Assembly (NCBI RefSeq): GCF_039534915.1
Contig: NZ_BAAAWE010000001.1
Coordinates: 1,488,001-1,552,000, forward strand
Source: Streptomyces roseofulvus
Lineage (GTDB): Bacteria > Actinomycetota > Actinomycetes > Streptomycetales > Streptomycetaceae
Length of the DNA stretch: 64,000 nucleotides
Reading direction: 5' to 3'
A model generated the notes under the pieces. That model was not told the DNA's origin. It saw only the letters and a program-made list of their open reading frames with translations, and ran no database searches. Positions 1 through 10,683 of the stretch are shown piece after piece. Positions within the stretch are counted from its first letter, which is position 1. Every line of letters starts with the position of its first letter. Both the position numbers and the translations under genes were made by a program.

Positions 1-613
1 AGACGGAGGCGAAGCGGGCCGGGGTGACCTGGAGGTGCAGCTGGACCGAGGTGCAGGCGGCCTCCGCGATGATCGACTCCGAGCTGTGCCGGAGCCGCTC
101 GACGCCCTGGATGTCGAGGGTGATCTGCTCCCCCCGGGCAGTCAGGATCTGGTCGTTCAGCAGGGCGTAGCGATCGGCCGAGGAAAGGTTCTCGAAGACG
201 AGCTCGCGCTGGGAGAGGGTCGGCAGAATGCCGATCATGACGACCCCGGCGTCGACTTCGGCCGCCTTGCGGTCGGCATATCCCAGTCCGGTTCTGAGCT
301 CTTCCGCGAGCCGGTCGAAAACGTGGCCGCCGAGCCTGCGCGGGGCGATGTTGACTTCCAGATTGAACATTCCGAGTTCGGTCTGGAAATCGGTGCTCGC
401 GATCTTTTCGAGGACGGCGTCGTTGAGCATCCTCGGGAGTCCGTCGGAGCCGGCGAGATTGAGTTCGATCTCGACGCCCATGAGGTTGCGCGGGCGGTCG
501 AACCGCTGCTCCGCGAGGAGCCGGGCGAGCCCCGCCAGACACTGCTGGAGCTTGCGCCGGTAGCGCTGTCGGTCGGCCGGGCCGAACCCGTCCGTCGCGA
601 CCTTCTCCCCCAT
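1..613 (-). CDS. glutamate-cysteine ligase family protein (partial, N-terminal ~204 codons)
   Basis: Only the first ~204 residues are in the window; the gene runs off its left edge. The visible part carries motifs typical of the carboxylate-amine ligase/GCS2 superfamily: MGVEIELNLA near residue 45 and a following ELGMFNLEVN, which contribute to the ATP/glutamate site. The family joins glutamate to an amine substrate such as cysteine, in the cytoplasm. The ATG at 613 is preceded by a good ribosome site (GGGAGGG), which decides the start. Family membership is recognised by motif; substrate is not determined. It is divergent from the small gene at 1120. Confidence 0.8.
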   Translation of the reverse strand, partial: MGEKVATDGFGPADRQRYRRKLQQCLAGLARLLAEQRFDRPRNLMGVEIELNLAGSDGLPRMLNDAVLEKIASTDFQTELGMFNLEVNIAPRRLGGHVFDRLAEELRTGLGYADRKAAEVDAGVVMIGILPTLSQRELVFENLSSADRYALLNDQILTARGEQITLDIQGVERLRHSSESIIAEAACTSVQLHLQVTPARFASV

Positions 614-1119
614 CGAGGCGTCCCTCCCGCGCGGGCGGCCCCGGGCGGGCCGCGCGTACGGACGATGATGCCCACGCCACTGATCGACAACGCCTGCTTT
701 TCCGGCCGCTCCACGGATAGTCTGGTACGCACCTGTCGCCACGCGCCTCTCCGCCTTCGGACCGGCCGACGACATATACCACTGTCATATCGGTCCGCCG
801 AGCCGCTCGGTCGGGCTCTCGGAATTCTGACGTCCGGCTTGCCGGGGAATGTGAGGGCGGAGATCCTGTCTTCGCTCCGATTCCGCGCCGCGACCCTCCG
901 CATACGACCTGATGACGCCTTGTCAGGAATATCGGTGGCGTCTAGCGGAAACAATCTCTGAACACGCGTCGTATAAACTCCGCGGACGAGGCAGAGCGCC
1001 GGCGCCGGCCATGACCCGTGGCCCCCCGCTCCGCACCCGCCGCCGACAGCGCCGTCGAAGCCCACCCCGCAGCGCGAACCCGTATCCCCGTGTCTCCTGA
1101 GCGAGAGGCGACCCACACG
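614..1119. other. intergenic region, 506 bases, divergent promoters expected
   Basis: No convincing gene is seen. The stretch separates two divergent genes and must hold both promoters. An AT-rich TATAAA hexamer at 972-977 with GGAAAC at 947-952 could be part of an ECF-type promoter for the rightward gene, but the spacing is not a clean match and this is only a guess. Confidence 0.4.
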
Positions 1120-1710
1120 ATGCTCCGACCCTCCCCGGCCCCCGCGCCGGCCCTCCGCAGTGTCCTCGCGGCACTCGGCTCGCCCACGGCCGTACGCGAG
1201 GCCCGCACCCCGGCCCTGCGGGCCGCGACCGGACCACTGAGTCCCGAACTCCCGCTGCCCGTCCACGTGCTGCGGATCTCCGGAGCGCCGGAACAGGCGC
1301 CCGGCACCCGGCTCGTCGGGTGGCGTTTCCTGATCCGGAGCGGGGACCGGGCGATCGCGGCCGCGGACACCATGCTCACCCCGGACGGCTGGTCCTTCTC
1401 GCACTTCTTCGAGGGGCCGTACGTCGCCGCCACGGAGCGGGCCCTGGTCCAGGCGGAGGCGCTGCCGGGCACGTACCAGCCGCGCCTGCTGTCGGTGCCG
1501 GAGCTGTACATGCTGACGCTGTGGCTGCACGCCGAGCCGGACCCGGACGACCCGGAGCCGGAGACGGCCTCCGCCGACGTCCTGGTGCCGCTCGCCCCGG
1601 CACCGCCCGGCATCGCCCCCCACCGCCCCTACCGGGTGGCCGATCTGCTGCCCGTGCTCAGTACGCGACTCGCGCCGCCGCCGCTGCTCGGCTCCGCGGC
1701 GCCCGCCTGA
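1120..1710 (+). CDS. hypothetical protein
   Basis: A 196-residue soluble protein with no recognised domain. It begins MLRPSPAPAPALRSVLAALG and continues with a globular middle segment (around residues 60-150) that contains aromatic and acidic residues such as GWRFLIRSGD and WSFSHFFEGP. There is no signal peptide or membrane segment. The ATG at 1120 is preferred over an in-frame ATG at 1018 because a purine-rich GAGAGG lies just upstream and the extra N-terminus would be low-complexity. It stands alone between a divergent gene and a strong terminator. Coding bias is typical of the surrounding genome. Function unknown. Confidence 0.65.
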   Translation: MLRPSPAPAPALRSVLAALGSPTAVREARTPALRAATGPLSPELPLPVHVLRISGAPEQAPGTRLVGWRFLIRSGDRAIAAADTMLTPDGWSFSHFFEGPYVAATERALVQAEALPGTYQPRLLSVPELYMLTLWLHAEPDPDDPEPETASADVLVPLAPAPPGIAPHRPYRVADLLPVLSTRLAPPPLLGSAAPA

Positions 1711-1726
1711 TCCGCTCCGCGCGCAC

Positions 1727-1756
1727 CGCCCCGTGACCCCCTCGGGTCACGGGGCG
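1727..1756 (+). terminator. rho-independent-type hairpin
   Basis: A perfect 13-base-pair stem (CGCCCCGTGACCC paired with GGGTCACGGGGCG) around a 4-base loop, 17 bases after the stop codon at 1710. It lacks a long T-tract, as is usual in Streptomyces. The remaining bases to 2039 show no gene. A TTGACC at 1859-1864 might be a -35 for the next gene but no good -10 follows. Confidence 0.75.
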
Positions 1757-2039
1757 CACTGCTGTCCGGAACCCGCGTCCGAACGCCCGCGCCGAACACC
1801 CCGCCCGTACGGACTAGCCCGCTCGGGCCACCCCGAACCACCCGAATTGGCGGGGGTGTTGACCTGAACCGCCCCTGCGGGTGATGCGTCTTCCCAGGAG
1901 CGGACGAGCTGACGCGAAATACCTGCGGAAGGGCGTCCGTGCGGCAAGACTGGGACCGGAACCGAACCGACCGACGGGGGCGGCCATGAGCGCGCAGAGC
2001 CGCAGGAAAACCACCACGACGCAGCGAAAGAACCCACCC

Positions 2040-2246
2040 ATGTGCCAGCACCAGCCTGCCTGTCCCACCGCCGACTCCGCCGACCGTGAGGCCGCCCGCC
2101 CGGTGGCCTGCCATCCGGAGCAGGGGTGGAGCCTGCTGTGCAACGGCGTCCTGCTCTTCGAGGACACCGGCGAACTGCTGCCGGACGGGCAGATCATCGC
2201 TCCGCACCGGCCGCTGACGACGGGCCGGGTGACGACGGCGGCCTGA
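2040..2246 (+). CDS. DUF5999 family small protein
   Basis: A 68-residue protein starting MCQHQPACPTADSADREAAR, with Cys at positions 2 and 8 and another in the segment VACHPEQGWSLLCNG. I recall this pattern as DUF5999, a small family common in Streptomyces. The ending (GQIIAPHRPLTTGRV) also fits that family. The Cys/His content suggests metal binding but no classical zinc ribbon is complete. The ATG at 2040 fits the family N-terminus; longer in-frame starts would add a basic low-complexity segment. Role unknown. Confidence 0.8.
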   Translation: MCQHQPACPTADSADREAARPVACHPEQGWSLLCNGVLLFEDTGELLPDGQIIAPHRPLTTGRVTTAA

Positions 2247-2267
2247 GCGACCGCGCGGGCACAGCCG

Positions 2268-2303
2268 GAGGGCCGGCCCGGAGGAGACTCCGGACCGGCC
2301 CTC
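2268..2303. terminator. bidirectional hairpin between convergent genes
   Basis: GAGGGCCGGCCCGG pairs with CCGGACCGGCCCTC with one mismatch. It lies between the stop codons of the DUF5999 gene (plus) and gcvP (minus) and can end both transcripts. Confidence 0.75.
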
Positions 2304-2317
2304 TGTCATGCCCGCGG

Positions 2318-5203
<2,886 letters not shown>

Positions 5204-5271
5204 GATGCGGGGGCCTCCTGGTCGTCACGACCTGCGAGGGGCACCTCGGCGCGGGTGCCCGGACGGCCTCC

Positions 5272-5475
5272 CCCTCTGTCATCTCAACCTGAGAGCTTCA
5301 CCGGCACGCGCGGGGCACGCCGGCTTTCACCGTCGGTGAGAGCGGGGGCCGTCGGACTCCCGCCCTGCTTTCCAGAGTGACCTCGCCCGCGCGGTACCGG
5401 GTGCCTGAGAGATTCCGGGGAGGATTTGCTCCTTCGGCGCCCCCGGAAACCTTCTCCGGAGGACTCTCCCGCACG
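5272..5475 (-). ncRNA. tandem glycine riboswitch upstream of gcvP
   Basis: Read on the minus strand, the leader contains two glycine-aptamer signatures in series. The first has CGGGAGAG, then GCGCCGAAGGAGCAA, then AATCTCTCAGGCA. The second, after a short linker, has GGTCACTCTGG, then ACCGACGGTGAAAGCC and GGTGAAGCTCTCAGG, ending near GACAGAGGGGG. This is the arrangement of cooperative tandem glycine riboswitches, which typically activate glycine cleavage genes when glycine is plentiful. Boundaries are approximate. No separate terminator stem was resolved; the second aptamer ends about 70 bases before the gcvP start. Confidence 0.9.
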
Positions 5476-5493
5476 GTGTCGACAGCCACAGCC

Positions 5494-5521
5494 AGCCTAC
5501 CAGCGCCGTTGTCGCTGTCAT
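5494..5521 (-). promoter_or_regulatory. putative promoter of the riboswitch-gcvP transcript
   Basis: On the minus strand ATGACA (5516-5521) and TAGGCT (5494-5499) are separated by 16 bases. Transcription would start about 5487, roughly 12 bases before the first aptamer, which fits well. Only hexamer similarity supports it. Confidence 0.45.
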
Positions 5522-5594
5522 CGCTCAAGTGGCCGACATCGCAGATGTGCACTTTCGTAGGGGTGTAGTGCAGTTGCGACCAGTTGGAGGGACC

Positions 5595-5966
5595 GTGCAG
5601 ACCGACATCGATCCGCGCAGCCTGATCGGCCGCAAGGCGTTCGACCGGAACGGACACAAGATCGGAACCGTGGACGAGGTGTACCTGGACGACGCGACCG
5701 GCGTCCCCGAGTGGGCGGCCGTCCGCACGGGCCTGTTCAGCCGGGACGCCTTCGTCCCGCTGGAGCCGAGCGAGCTGGCCGACGACGGCCTCCACATCCC
5801 CTTCGACCGCTCCCTCATCAAGGACGCCCCGGACTTCGGCGTGGGCCGGCACCTCTCCCCCGAGCAGGAACTCCAGCTCTACCGCCACTACGAGCTGACG
5901 CTGCCGCCCCCGCCGGAGCACATCCCGGACTTCGGCCGCCTCGCGGGCCAGGACGACGCCGCCTAG
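5595..5966 (+). CDS. PRC-barrel domain protein
   Basis: 123 residues beginning MQTDIDPRSLIGRKAFDRNG. The N-terminal ~80 residues match a PRC-barrel: LIGRKAFDRNGHKIGTVDEV followed by GVPEWAAVRTGLFSRDAFVP, a small beta-barrel found in ribosome maturation factors, photosynthetic reaction centre H subunits and many stand-alone bacterial proteins. The C-terminal part is short and proline-rich (TLPPPPEHIPDFG). The GTG at 5595 follows GGAGG at 5586-5590 and is chosen over an in-frame ATG at 5529 that lacks a ribosome site. The gene is convergent with dinB, 7 bases away. Role unknown; such proteins are often stress- or membrane-associated. Confidence 0.85.
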   Translation: MQTDIDPRSLIGRKAFDRNGHKIGTVDEVYLDDATGVPEWAAVRTGLFSRDAFVPLEPSELADDGLHIPFDRSLIKDAPDFGVGRHLSPEQELQLYRHYELTLPPPPEHIPDFGRLAGQDDAA

Positions 5967-5973
5967 CGCGCGC

Positions 5974-7386
5974 TCACTCACCCGGGCGGACGACCGGGGC
6001 GGCCCGCTCCGCCCCCGTCACCCCGCCCGGCACCAGCGGCAGCGGATCGGCCGGCTCCAGGTCGGGATCGTCCACCGAGAAGGTGCGCACCCGTCCCGGA
6101 GCCGTGCCGCCGGGCTCCTCGAAGCGGACGGTGACCCGCCCGAGCCCGCTCCCCTGCACCCAGCCGGCGCCGAGCACCGCGTGCCGCACGTCGTGACCCG
6201 GCGCCCAGCGCCGTACCGCGGTCTCGGTGGCGGTCGGCGGCGCGGCGGGCACCACGGACGGCACGGCATCCGCCACCGGCTCCGCCGCGCCGCTCCCCGC
6301 GGCCTCCTCCGAGGCCTCGGCCTGGGCGAACAGGTCCTCCTGCGTGTAGTCGGCGAGCCCGCTCACCCCGACCCCGAGCAGCCGCACCCCGCCGGTCGTG
6401 TCCACGAGCTCCAGCAGCCGCTCGGCGGCCTCCCGCACCACCAGCGGGTCGTCCGTCGGCCCCCGCAGCGTCTCGGACCGGGTCAGCGTCGAGAAGTCAT
6501 ACCGGCGCACCTTCAGCACGATGGTCCGCCCCGAGTGCCCCGAGCCCCGCAGCCGCGCCACGCACCGCTCCGCCAGCCGCTCCACCTCCAGCCGGATCCG
6601 CAGCCGGTCGTGCAGGTCGACGTCGAAGGTGTCCTCCACGGAGACCGACTTGGCGTCCCGCTCGGCCACCACCGGCCGGTCGTCGTGCCCCAGCGCCATC
6701 CGGTACAGCCCGGCCCCGTGCGACCGCCCCAGGATCCTCACGAGCTCGTCCTCGCCGGCCTCCACGACGTCGGCGACCGTCGTGATCCCGGCCCGCCGCA
6801 GATGGTCGCCGGTTGCCGGCCCGACGCCGGGGATGATCCGCACCGACCGGGGCGCGAGGAGCGCGCGCTCGGTGCCCGGCTCGATGAGCACCAGACCGTC
6901 CGGCTTCGCCTCCTCCGAGGCGATCTTGGCCAGCATCTTGGATCCGGCGAGCCCCACGGACCCGGTCAGCCCGGTCGTCGCCAGGATCTCCGCCCGCAGC
7001 CGCTCCCCCACCGCCCGGGCGCTCGCGCTGTCGTCCGCCAGCCCCCCGGCCTCCAGGTCCACGAACGCCTCGTCGAGGCTCAGCGGCTCCACCAGCGGCG
7101 ACAGCCGCCCCAGCAGCTCCATGACCTGGCCGCTGATCGCCCGGTAGAAGGCGAACCGCGGCACCAGGTACGCGGCGTTGGGCGCCAGCCGCCGCGCCTG
7201 CCCCATCGGCATCGCCGAGTGCACCCCGAAGCGCCGCGCCTCGTACGAGGCGGTGGCGACCACGCCCCGCGGCCCGAGCCCGCCCACGACGACGGGCTTG
7301 CCGCGCAGGCTCGGCTTCGACGCCTGCTCGGCGGCGGCGAAGAAGGCGTCCATGTCCAGATGCAGGATCGTGGGGGCGGCTCTCAC
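5974..7386 (-). CDS. dinB: DNA polymerase IV (Y-family, error-prone)
   Basis: 470 residues. It carries the Y-family catalytic motifs: LDMDAFFA (Asp11, Asp13) and SLDEAFVD (Asp105, Glu106). The family copies past damaged bases in the cytoplasm. A TQEDLF sequence at about residue 347-352 matches the beta-clamp binding motif Q-x-x-L-F. About 110 further residues follow, including an alanine/glutamate linker and a small basic beta-rich segment (RRWAPGHDVRHAVLGAGWVQ), so it is longer than E. coli DinB (351). The start is GTG at 7386. It is separated from the MerR gene and probably transcribed alone; no LexA box was identified. Confidence 0.95.
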   Translation of the reverse strand: MRAAPTILHLDMDAFFAAAEQASKPSLRGKPVVVGGLGPRGVVATASYEARRFGVHSAMPMGQARRLAPNAAYLVPRFAFYRAISGQVMELLGRLSPLVEPLSLDEAFVDLEAGGLADDSASARAVGERLRAEILATTGLTGSVGLAGSKMLAKIASEEAKPDGLVLIEPGTERALLAPRSVRIIPGVGPATGDHLRRAGITTVADVVEAGEDELVRILGRSHGAGLYRMALGHDDRPVVAERDAKSVSVEDTFDVDLHDRLRIRLEVERLAERCVARLRGSGHSGRTIVLKVRRYDFSTLTRSETLRGPTDDPLVVREAAERLLELVDTTGGVRLLGVGVSGLADYTQEDLFAQAEASEEAAGSGAAEPVADAVPSVVPAAPPTATETAVRRWAPGHDVRHAVLGAGWVQGSGLGRVTVRFEEPGGTAPGRVRTFSVDDPDLEPADPLPLVPGGVTGAERAAPVVRPGE

Positions 7387-7460
7387 GACTCCGATGCTGC
7401 CTCACACCACTGACAATCGCCGGTACGGGCGAGCCCGCCCGCACCGGCCGGAAGGGACCC

Positions 7461-8078
7461 TCAGACGGCCCGGTCGCGCCGTCGCCGCGCCAGCTCGTCC
7501 TGCGGGTTGTGCCGGACCAGCGTCTCGCCGGTGTCGACCCGCTCCCCGTGCAGCTGCGAGAGCGCCGACTCGACGTCCCGCCAGACGACGCCCACCGCGA
7601 TGCCGAAGACGCCCTGCCCGCCCTGGAGCAGCGAGACGACCTCGTCGGGCGAGGAGCACTCGTAGACCGTCGCGCCGTCGCTCATCAGCGTCATGCGCTC
7701 CAGATCGCGGAAGCCGCGGGCGCGCAGGTGCTGCACGGCCGCCCGGATGTTCTGGAGGGCGACGCCCGTGTCGAGGAAACGCTTGACGATCTTCAGGACG
7801 ACGACGTCCCGGAAGCTGTAGAGCCGCTGCGTGCCGGAGCCGTACGCGGGCCGCACGCTCGGCTCGACGAGCCCGGTGCGCGCCCAGTAGTCCAGCTGGC
7901 GGTAGGTGATGCCGGCGGCCGCGCAGGCCGTGGGGCCTCGGTAGCCGATCGCCTCGTCCGCCACCCCGGTGCCCGTCTCCGTGCCGAAGTCGCCCACACT
8001 GCCGTGAAGCGGATACGGAGCGCTCTCCTCGGACACGCGTCCGAGCGAGCTCCCTGCCGTACCGTCCGCGCTGCTCAT
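7461..8078 (-). CDS. MerR-family transcriptional regulator (Rv1830/ResR-like)
   Basis: 205 residues. After ~45 disordered residues comes a MerR winged helix: GITYRQLDYWARTGLVEPS, then GTQRLYSFRDVVVLKIVKRF and ALQNIRAAVQHLRARG. There is no cysteine-rich effector domain, so it is probably not a metal sensor. Position beside the bifunctional nuclease, second MerR and GarA-like genes matches mycobacterial Rv1830. The ATG at 8078 has GGAGGG eight bases upstream, which decides the start over an ATG at 8153. A good promoter (8113-8141) precedes it, with a palindrome just upstream of the -35 box. Regulatory targets are not known from the sequence. Confidence 0.9.
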   Translation of the reverse strand: MSSADGTAGSSLGRVSEESAPYPLHGSVGDFGTETGTGVADEAIGYRGPTACAAAGITYRQLDYWARTGLVEPSVRPAYGSGTQRLYSFRDVVVLKIVKRFLDTGVALQNIRAAVQHLRARGFRDLERMTLMSDGATVYECSSPDEVVSLLQGGQGVFGIAVGVVWRDVESALSQLHGERVDTGETLVRHNPQDELARRRRDRAV

Positions 8079-8112
8079 CACGCCGACCCTCCGTCCTTGA
8101 CCTGCCCACTCG

Positions 8113-8168
8113 AAGGTAGGCAGTCGCCAGGGGTGCGTCAACGATCGCCACACTCGGCACGCCGAGTG
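8113..8168 (-). promoter_or_regulatory. housekeeping-type promoter and palindrome upstream of the MerR gene
   Basis: On the minus strand TTGACG (8136-8141) and TACCTT (8113-8118) are separated by exactly 17 bases, a good principal-sigma promoter. Just upstream of the -35 box lies a perfect palindrome CACTCGGC-AC-GCCGAGTG at 8151-8168, a candidate operator, possibly for the MerR protein itself. MerR operators usually overlap the -10/-35 spacer, so another regulator is also possible. Confidence 0.6.
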
Positions 8169-8318
8169 ATAATCACCCGGAGAGTGGTTTCACGCATCCC
8201 TCTCCGGGGAAAGGCTACTCGAATGCGCCGACGGCGCCGCTCGAACGCCCCTTCCCACCGCGGCCCGGCCGGCGCCAGGGGTCCTCCCCCGCCACCGGCT
8301 CCCGGAGCCCGGGGGCCG

Positions 8319-8786
8319 TCACTGGCTCCCGAAGTCCTCGGGCGAGATCTGGTCGAGGAACTCGCGGAACTTCTCCACCTCGTCCTCCTGCTCGTCGGGG
8401 ATCGCGATGCCGGCGTCGTCGAGGACACCGTCGCTGCCGAAGATCGGCGAACCGGTCCGCAGGGCCAGGGCTATCGCGTCGGACGGCCGCGCGCTCACTT
8501 CCACACCGCTGGCGAAGACCAGCTCGGCGTAGAAGACCCCGTCCCGCAGATCAGTGATGCGGACCTGGGTGAGCTCCTGGCCCACGGCCTCCAGCACGTC
8601 CTTGAACAGGTCGTGCGTCAGCGGCCTGGGCGGCGCCATGCCCTGCTGGGCGAAGGCGATCGCGGTCGCCTCGCCGGGTCCGATCCAGATGGGCAGGTAC
8701 CGATCGCCTCCCACCTCGCGCAGGAGCACGATCGGCTGGTTGGAGGGCATTTCCACCCGGACACCCACAACGTCGAGCTCGTTCAC
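8319..8786 (-). CDS. bifunctional nuclease domain protein (DUF151)
   Basis: 155 residues, single domain. It begins with MNELDVVGVRVEMPSNQPIV and contains LPIWIGPGEATAIAFAQQG and SARPSDAIALALRTGSPIF, which are the signature segments of the bifunctional nuclease (BFN/DUF151) family. Some relatives show RNase and DNase activity; the biological role in actinomycetes is unsettled. The C-terminus is acidic (DEQEDEVEKFREFLDQ). The start is GTG at 8786. It is the equivalent of Rv1829 between two MerR genes, and that order is preserved here, which supports a shared function. Identification is firm, activity is inferred. Confidence 0.93.
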   Translation of the reverse strand: MNELDVVGVRVEMPSNQPIVLLREVGGDRYLPIWIGPGEATAIAFAQQGMAPPRPLTHDLFKDVLEAVGQELTQVRITDLRDGVFYAELVFASGVEVSARPSDAIALALRTGSPIFGSDGVLDDAGIAIPDEQEDEVEKFREFLDQISPEDFGSQ

Positions 8787-8876
8787 ACAGCAACCCTAGG
8801 ACGTGCCCGACCGGTTTGGATAGTCGGGCCCCCGCTCAGCGCCCCCGCGACCCGGCGGCGGAGCCCTCCGGGGAGG

Positions 8877-9635
8877 TCACTGGAGGCGGATCCCGAGCGC
8901 CGTCTGCACCAGCGCGGCGTGCAGCCGCACCGACAGCTGCGCCAGCTCGGCGGCGGTCTCCTCGGCATGCGCCCTGGTCTGCGGGTTGCGGTGGCGGCGC
9001 AGCGGCGCCACGACCTGCTCGATCAGCCCGGCCTCCCGGTCCGCCGACGCCTTCACGGCCCGCAGGTGCCGGGGTTCCAGCCCGAACCGCCCCAGATCGG
9101 CGACGATGCGCGCCACGTTCACGCTCTCCGCGTCGTAGCCGCCGCCCTCGCTCTCGCCGATCAGGCCGTACGACTCCCACTCCGCCAGCTCGGCCTCGGT
9201 GACCCCGGCCGCGGCGACCAGCTCGGCCCGCCCGAGCCGCATCACGGCCGGCCGCTCCCCGGCCGCCTCGTCCGCGGGGCCGTCGAGCAGGCCGTCCAGC
9301 AGGTCACGGCGCCGCCCGGGCGCCGGGAGCCGCACCTGCTCGCCGCGGGCGAGGGCGTCGAGGTGCTCCCGGATGACCTTCAGCGGAAGGTAGTGGTCGC
9401 GCTGCATCCGCAGGACGGCGGCGAGCCGCTCCACGTCCTGCGGACTGAACTTCCGGTACCCGGAGGCCGTGCGCCGGGGCTCGACGAGCCCCTCGGCCTC
9501 CAGGAAGCGGATCTTGGAGATCGTCACTTCGGGAAACTCGTCCCGCAGCTGGTTCAGCACGGTGCCGATACTCACCAGCCGGTCACCCGCGGTGGCGGTG
9601 CCGGAGCCGGCACCGCCCGTCGGTGTTCGCACCAT
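8877..9635 (-). CDS. MerR-family regulator (Rv1828-like)
   Basis: 252 residues. The N-terminal winged helix reads VSIGTVLNQLRDEFPEVTIS then KIRFLEAEGLVEPRRTASGY and KFSPQDVERLAAVLRMQRDH. A central region (AVMRLGRAELVAAAGVTEAE) looks like a second helix-turn-helix-like segment, and a helical C-terminal part follows. The order beside the FHA gene is that of mycobacterial Rv1828. The ATG at 9635 is preceded by AGGAAAGG. It lies 31 bases downstream of the FHA gene and is likely co-transcribed with it. Target genes are unknown. Confidence 0.9.
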   Translation of the reverse strand: MVRTPTGGAGSGTATAGDRLVSIGTVLNQLRDEFPEVTISKIRFLEAEGLVEPRRTASGYRKFSPQDVERLAAVLRMQRDHYLPLKVIREHLDALARGEQVRLPAPGRRRDLLDGLLDGPADEAAGERPAVMRLGRAELVAAAGVTEAELAEWESYGLIGESEGGGYDAESVNVARIVADLGRFGLEPRHLRAVKASADREAGLIEQVVAPLRRHRNPQTRAHAEETAAELAQLSVRLHAALVQTALGIRLQ

Positions 9636-9666
9636 GGGCCTTTCCTGAAGATCTCCGCCAGGCGTG

Positions 9667-10494
9667 TCAGACGCCTCGCTGGCTCGCGTAGAAGACCAGC
9701 CGGTACTTGCCGATCTGCACCTCGTCGCCGTTGTTGAGCACCACGTCGGAGTCGATCGGCTCACGGTTGAGGTAGGTGCCGTTGAGGCTGCCCACGTCGG
9801 CGACGGTGAAGCTGCCGTCCTGGCGCCGGCGGAACTCGACGTGCCGCCGGGAGACCGTGAAGTCGTCCAGGAAGATGTCGCTCTGCGGGTGCCGGCCGGC
9901 CGTCGTCAGCTCGCCGTCCAGGAGGAAGCGGCTGCCCGAGTTCGGACCGCGGCGCACCACCAGGAGCGCGGAGCCCGGCGGCAGCGCCTCGACGGCCGCG
10001 AGGGCCTCGGCGGACAGCGCCGGCATCGCGATCTGGCCGGTGGTCTCGGCGTCGTACGCCTCCAGGCCCGAGATCGAGATCGTCGACGTCGTCTCGGAAG
10101 GACGCTCGGCGGCGATCCCGCCCCGCAGCGGCGTGCCGCAGTGGGAGCAGAACCGGCTGTCCGCCGTATTGCGGTGACCGCACCTCGTACACACCGGCAT
10201 GGACGCGTCCTCCTGCCGCGGCTGCCCCGCGGAGGTCTGGGTCGCGTACGGATCGGGGTTGAACCCTCCACCCGTACTTGAGGTTGATGGTTCACCGAAA
10301 CCTATGCGCGCGGCACCGGCGGGGTCAACAGACGACGCGCCCGGCGCGCCCGGAATGTCGCCACCGACCTCGTCACGGAAGAGCGGGCGCTCGCCGCCCT
10401 GCTCCTCGCTCTGGGCATGGCGCGGCGCGCGGTGCCTGGCGTTGCCGCCGTCCTCGCGTGCGCTCTTGCCGAACAACTTCGCAAACAACTTCAC
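9667..10494 (-). CDS. garA: FHA-domain protein, GarA/OdhI-like, with N-terminal zinc ribbon
   Basis: 275 residues. Residues 1-98 are disordered. A zinc ribbon has Cys102, 105, 116 and 119. An ETTS phosphorylation motif (134-137) follows, then a C-terminal FHA domain with Arg201, SRRH (215-218) and NGT (238-240). In mycobacteria and corynebacteria the unphosphorylated protein inhibits 2-oxoglutarate dehydrogenase and acts on glutamate enzymes; phosphorylation of the ETTS threonine by PknB/PknG makes the FHA domain bind its own tail and switch off. All key residues are present, so the same switch is expected. The long N-terminus with zinc ribbon is absent from the short mycobacterial GarA. Start GTG at 10494 follows AAGGGGAA; M99 is a less likely start. 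Confidence 0.92.
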   Translation of the reverse strand: MKLFAKLFGKSAREDGGNARHRAPRHAQSEEQGGERPLFRDEVGGDIPGAPGASSVDPAGAARIGFGEPSTSSTGGGFNPDPYATQTSAGQPRQEDASMPVCTRCGHRNTADSRFCSHCGTPLRGGIAAERPSETTSTISISGLEAYDAETTGQIAMPALSAEALAAVEALPPGSALLVVRRGPNSGSRFLLDGELTTAGRHPQSDIFLDDFTVSRRHVEFRRRQDGSFTVADVGSLNGTYLNREPIDSDVVLNNGDEVQIGKYRLVFYASQRGV

Positions 10495-10611
10495 GGGCGA
10501 TTCCCCTTGACCGAAACAGACCCGCCCGTGGGGCAGGACGAACCGAGATCCATCACACCTGCCGACCCGGACACCTTCACAACGTCCGCATCCTCCGGAC
10601 AGTTTCCACCA

Positions 10612-10631
10612 CGCACCACCGTTGTGGTGCG
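10612..10631. terminator. small hairpin between DUF881 and FHA genes
   Basis: CGCACCA pairs with TGGTGCG around a 6-base loop. It lies downstream of the DUF881 gene (minus strand) and may terminate that transcript. The stem is short, so confidence is low. Confidence 0.35.
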
Positions 10632-10683
10632 CCGACCCCCCGCAACGCTCCAGCCCATGTCGCGGGACCCCTCGCCCCCTCTC

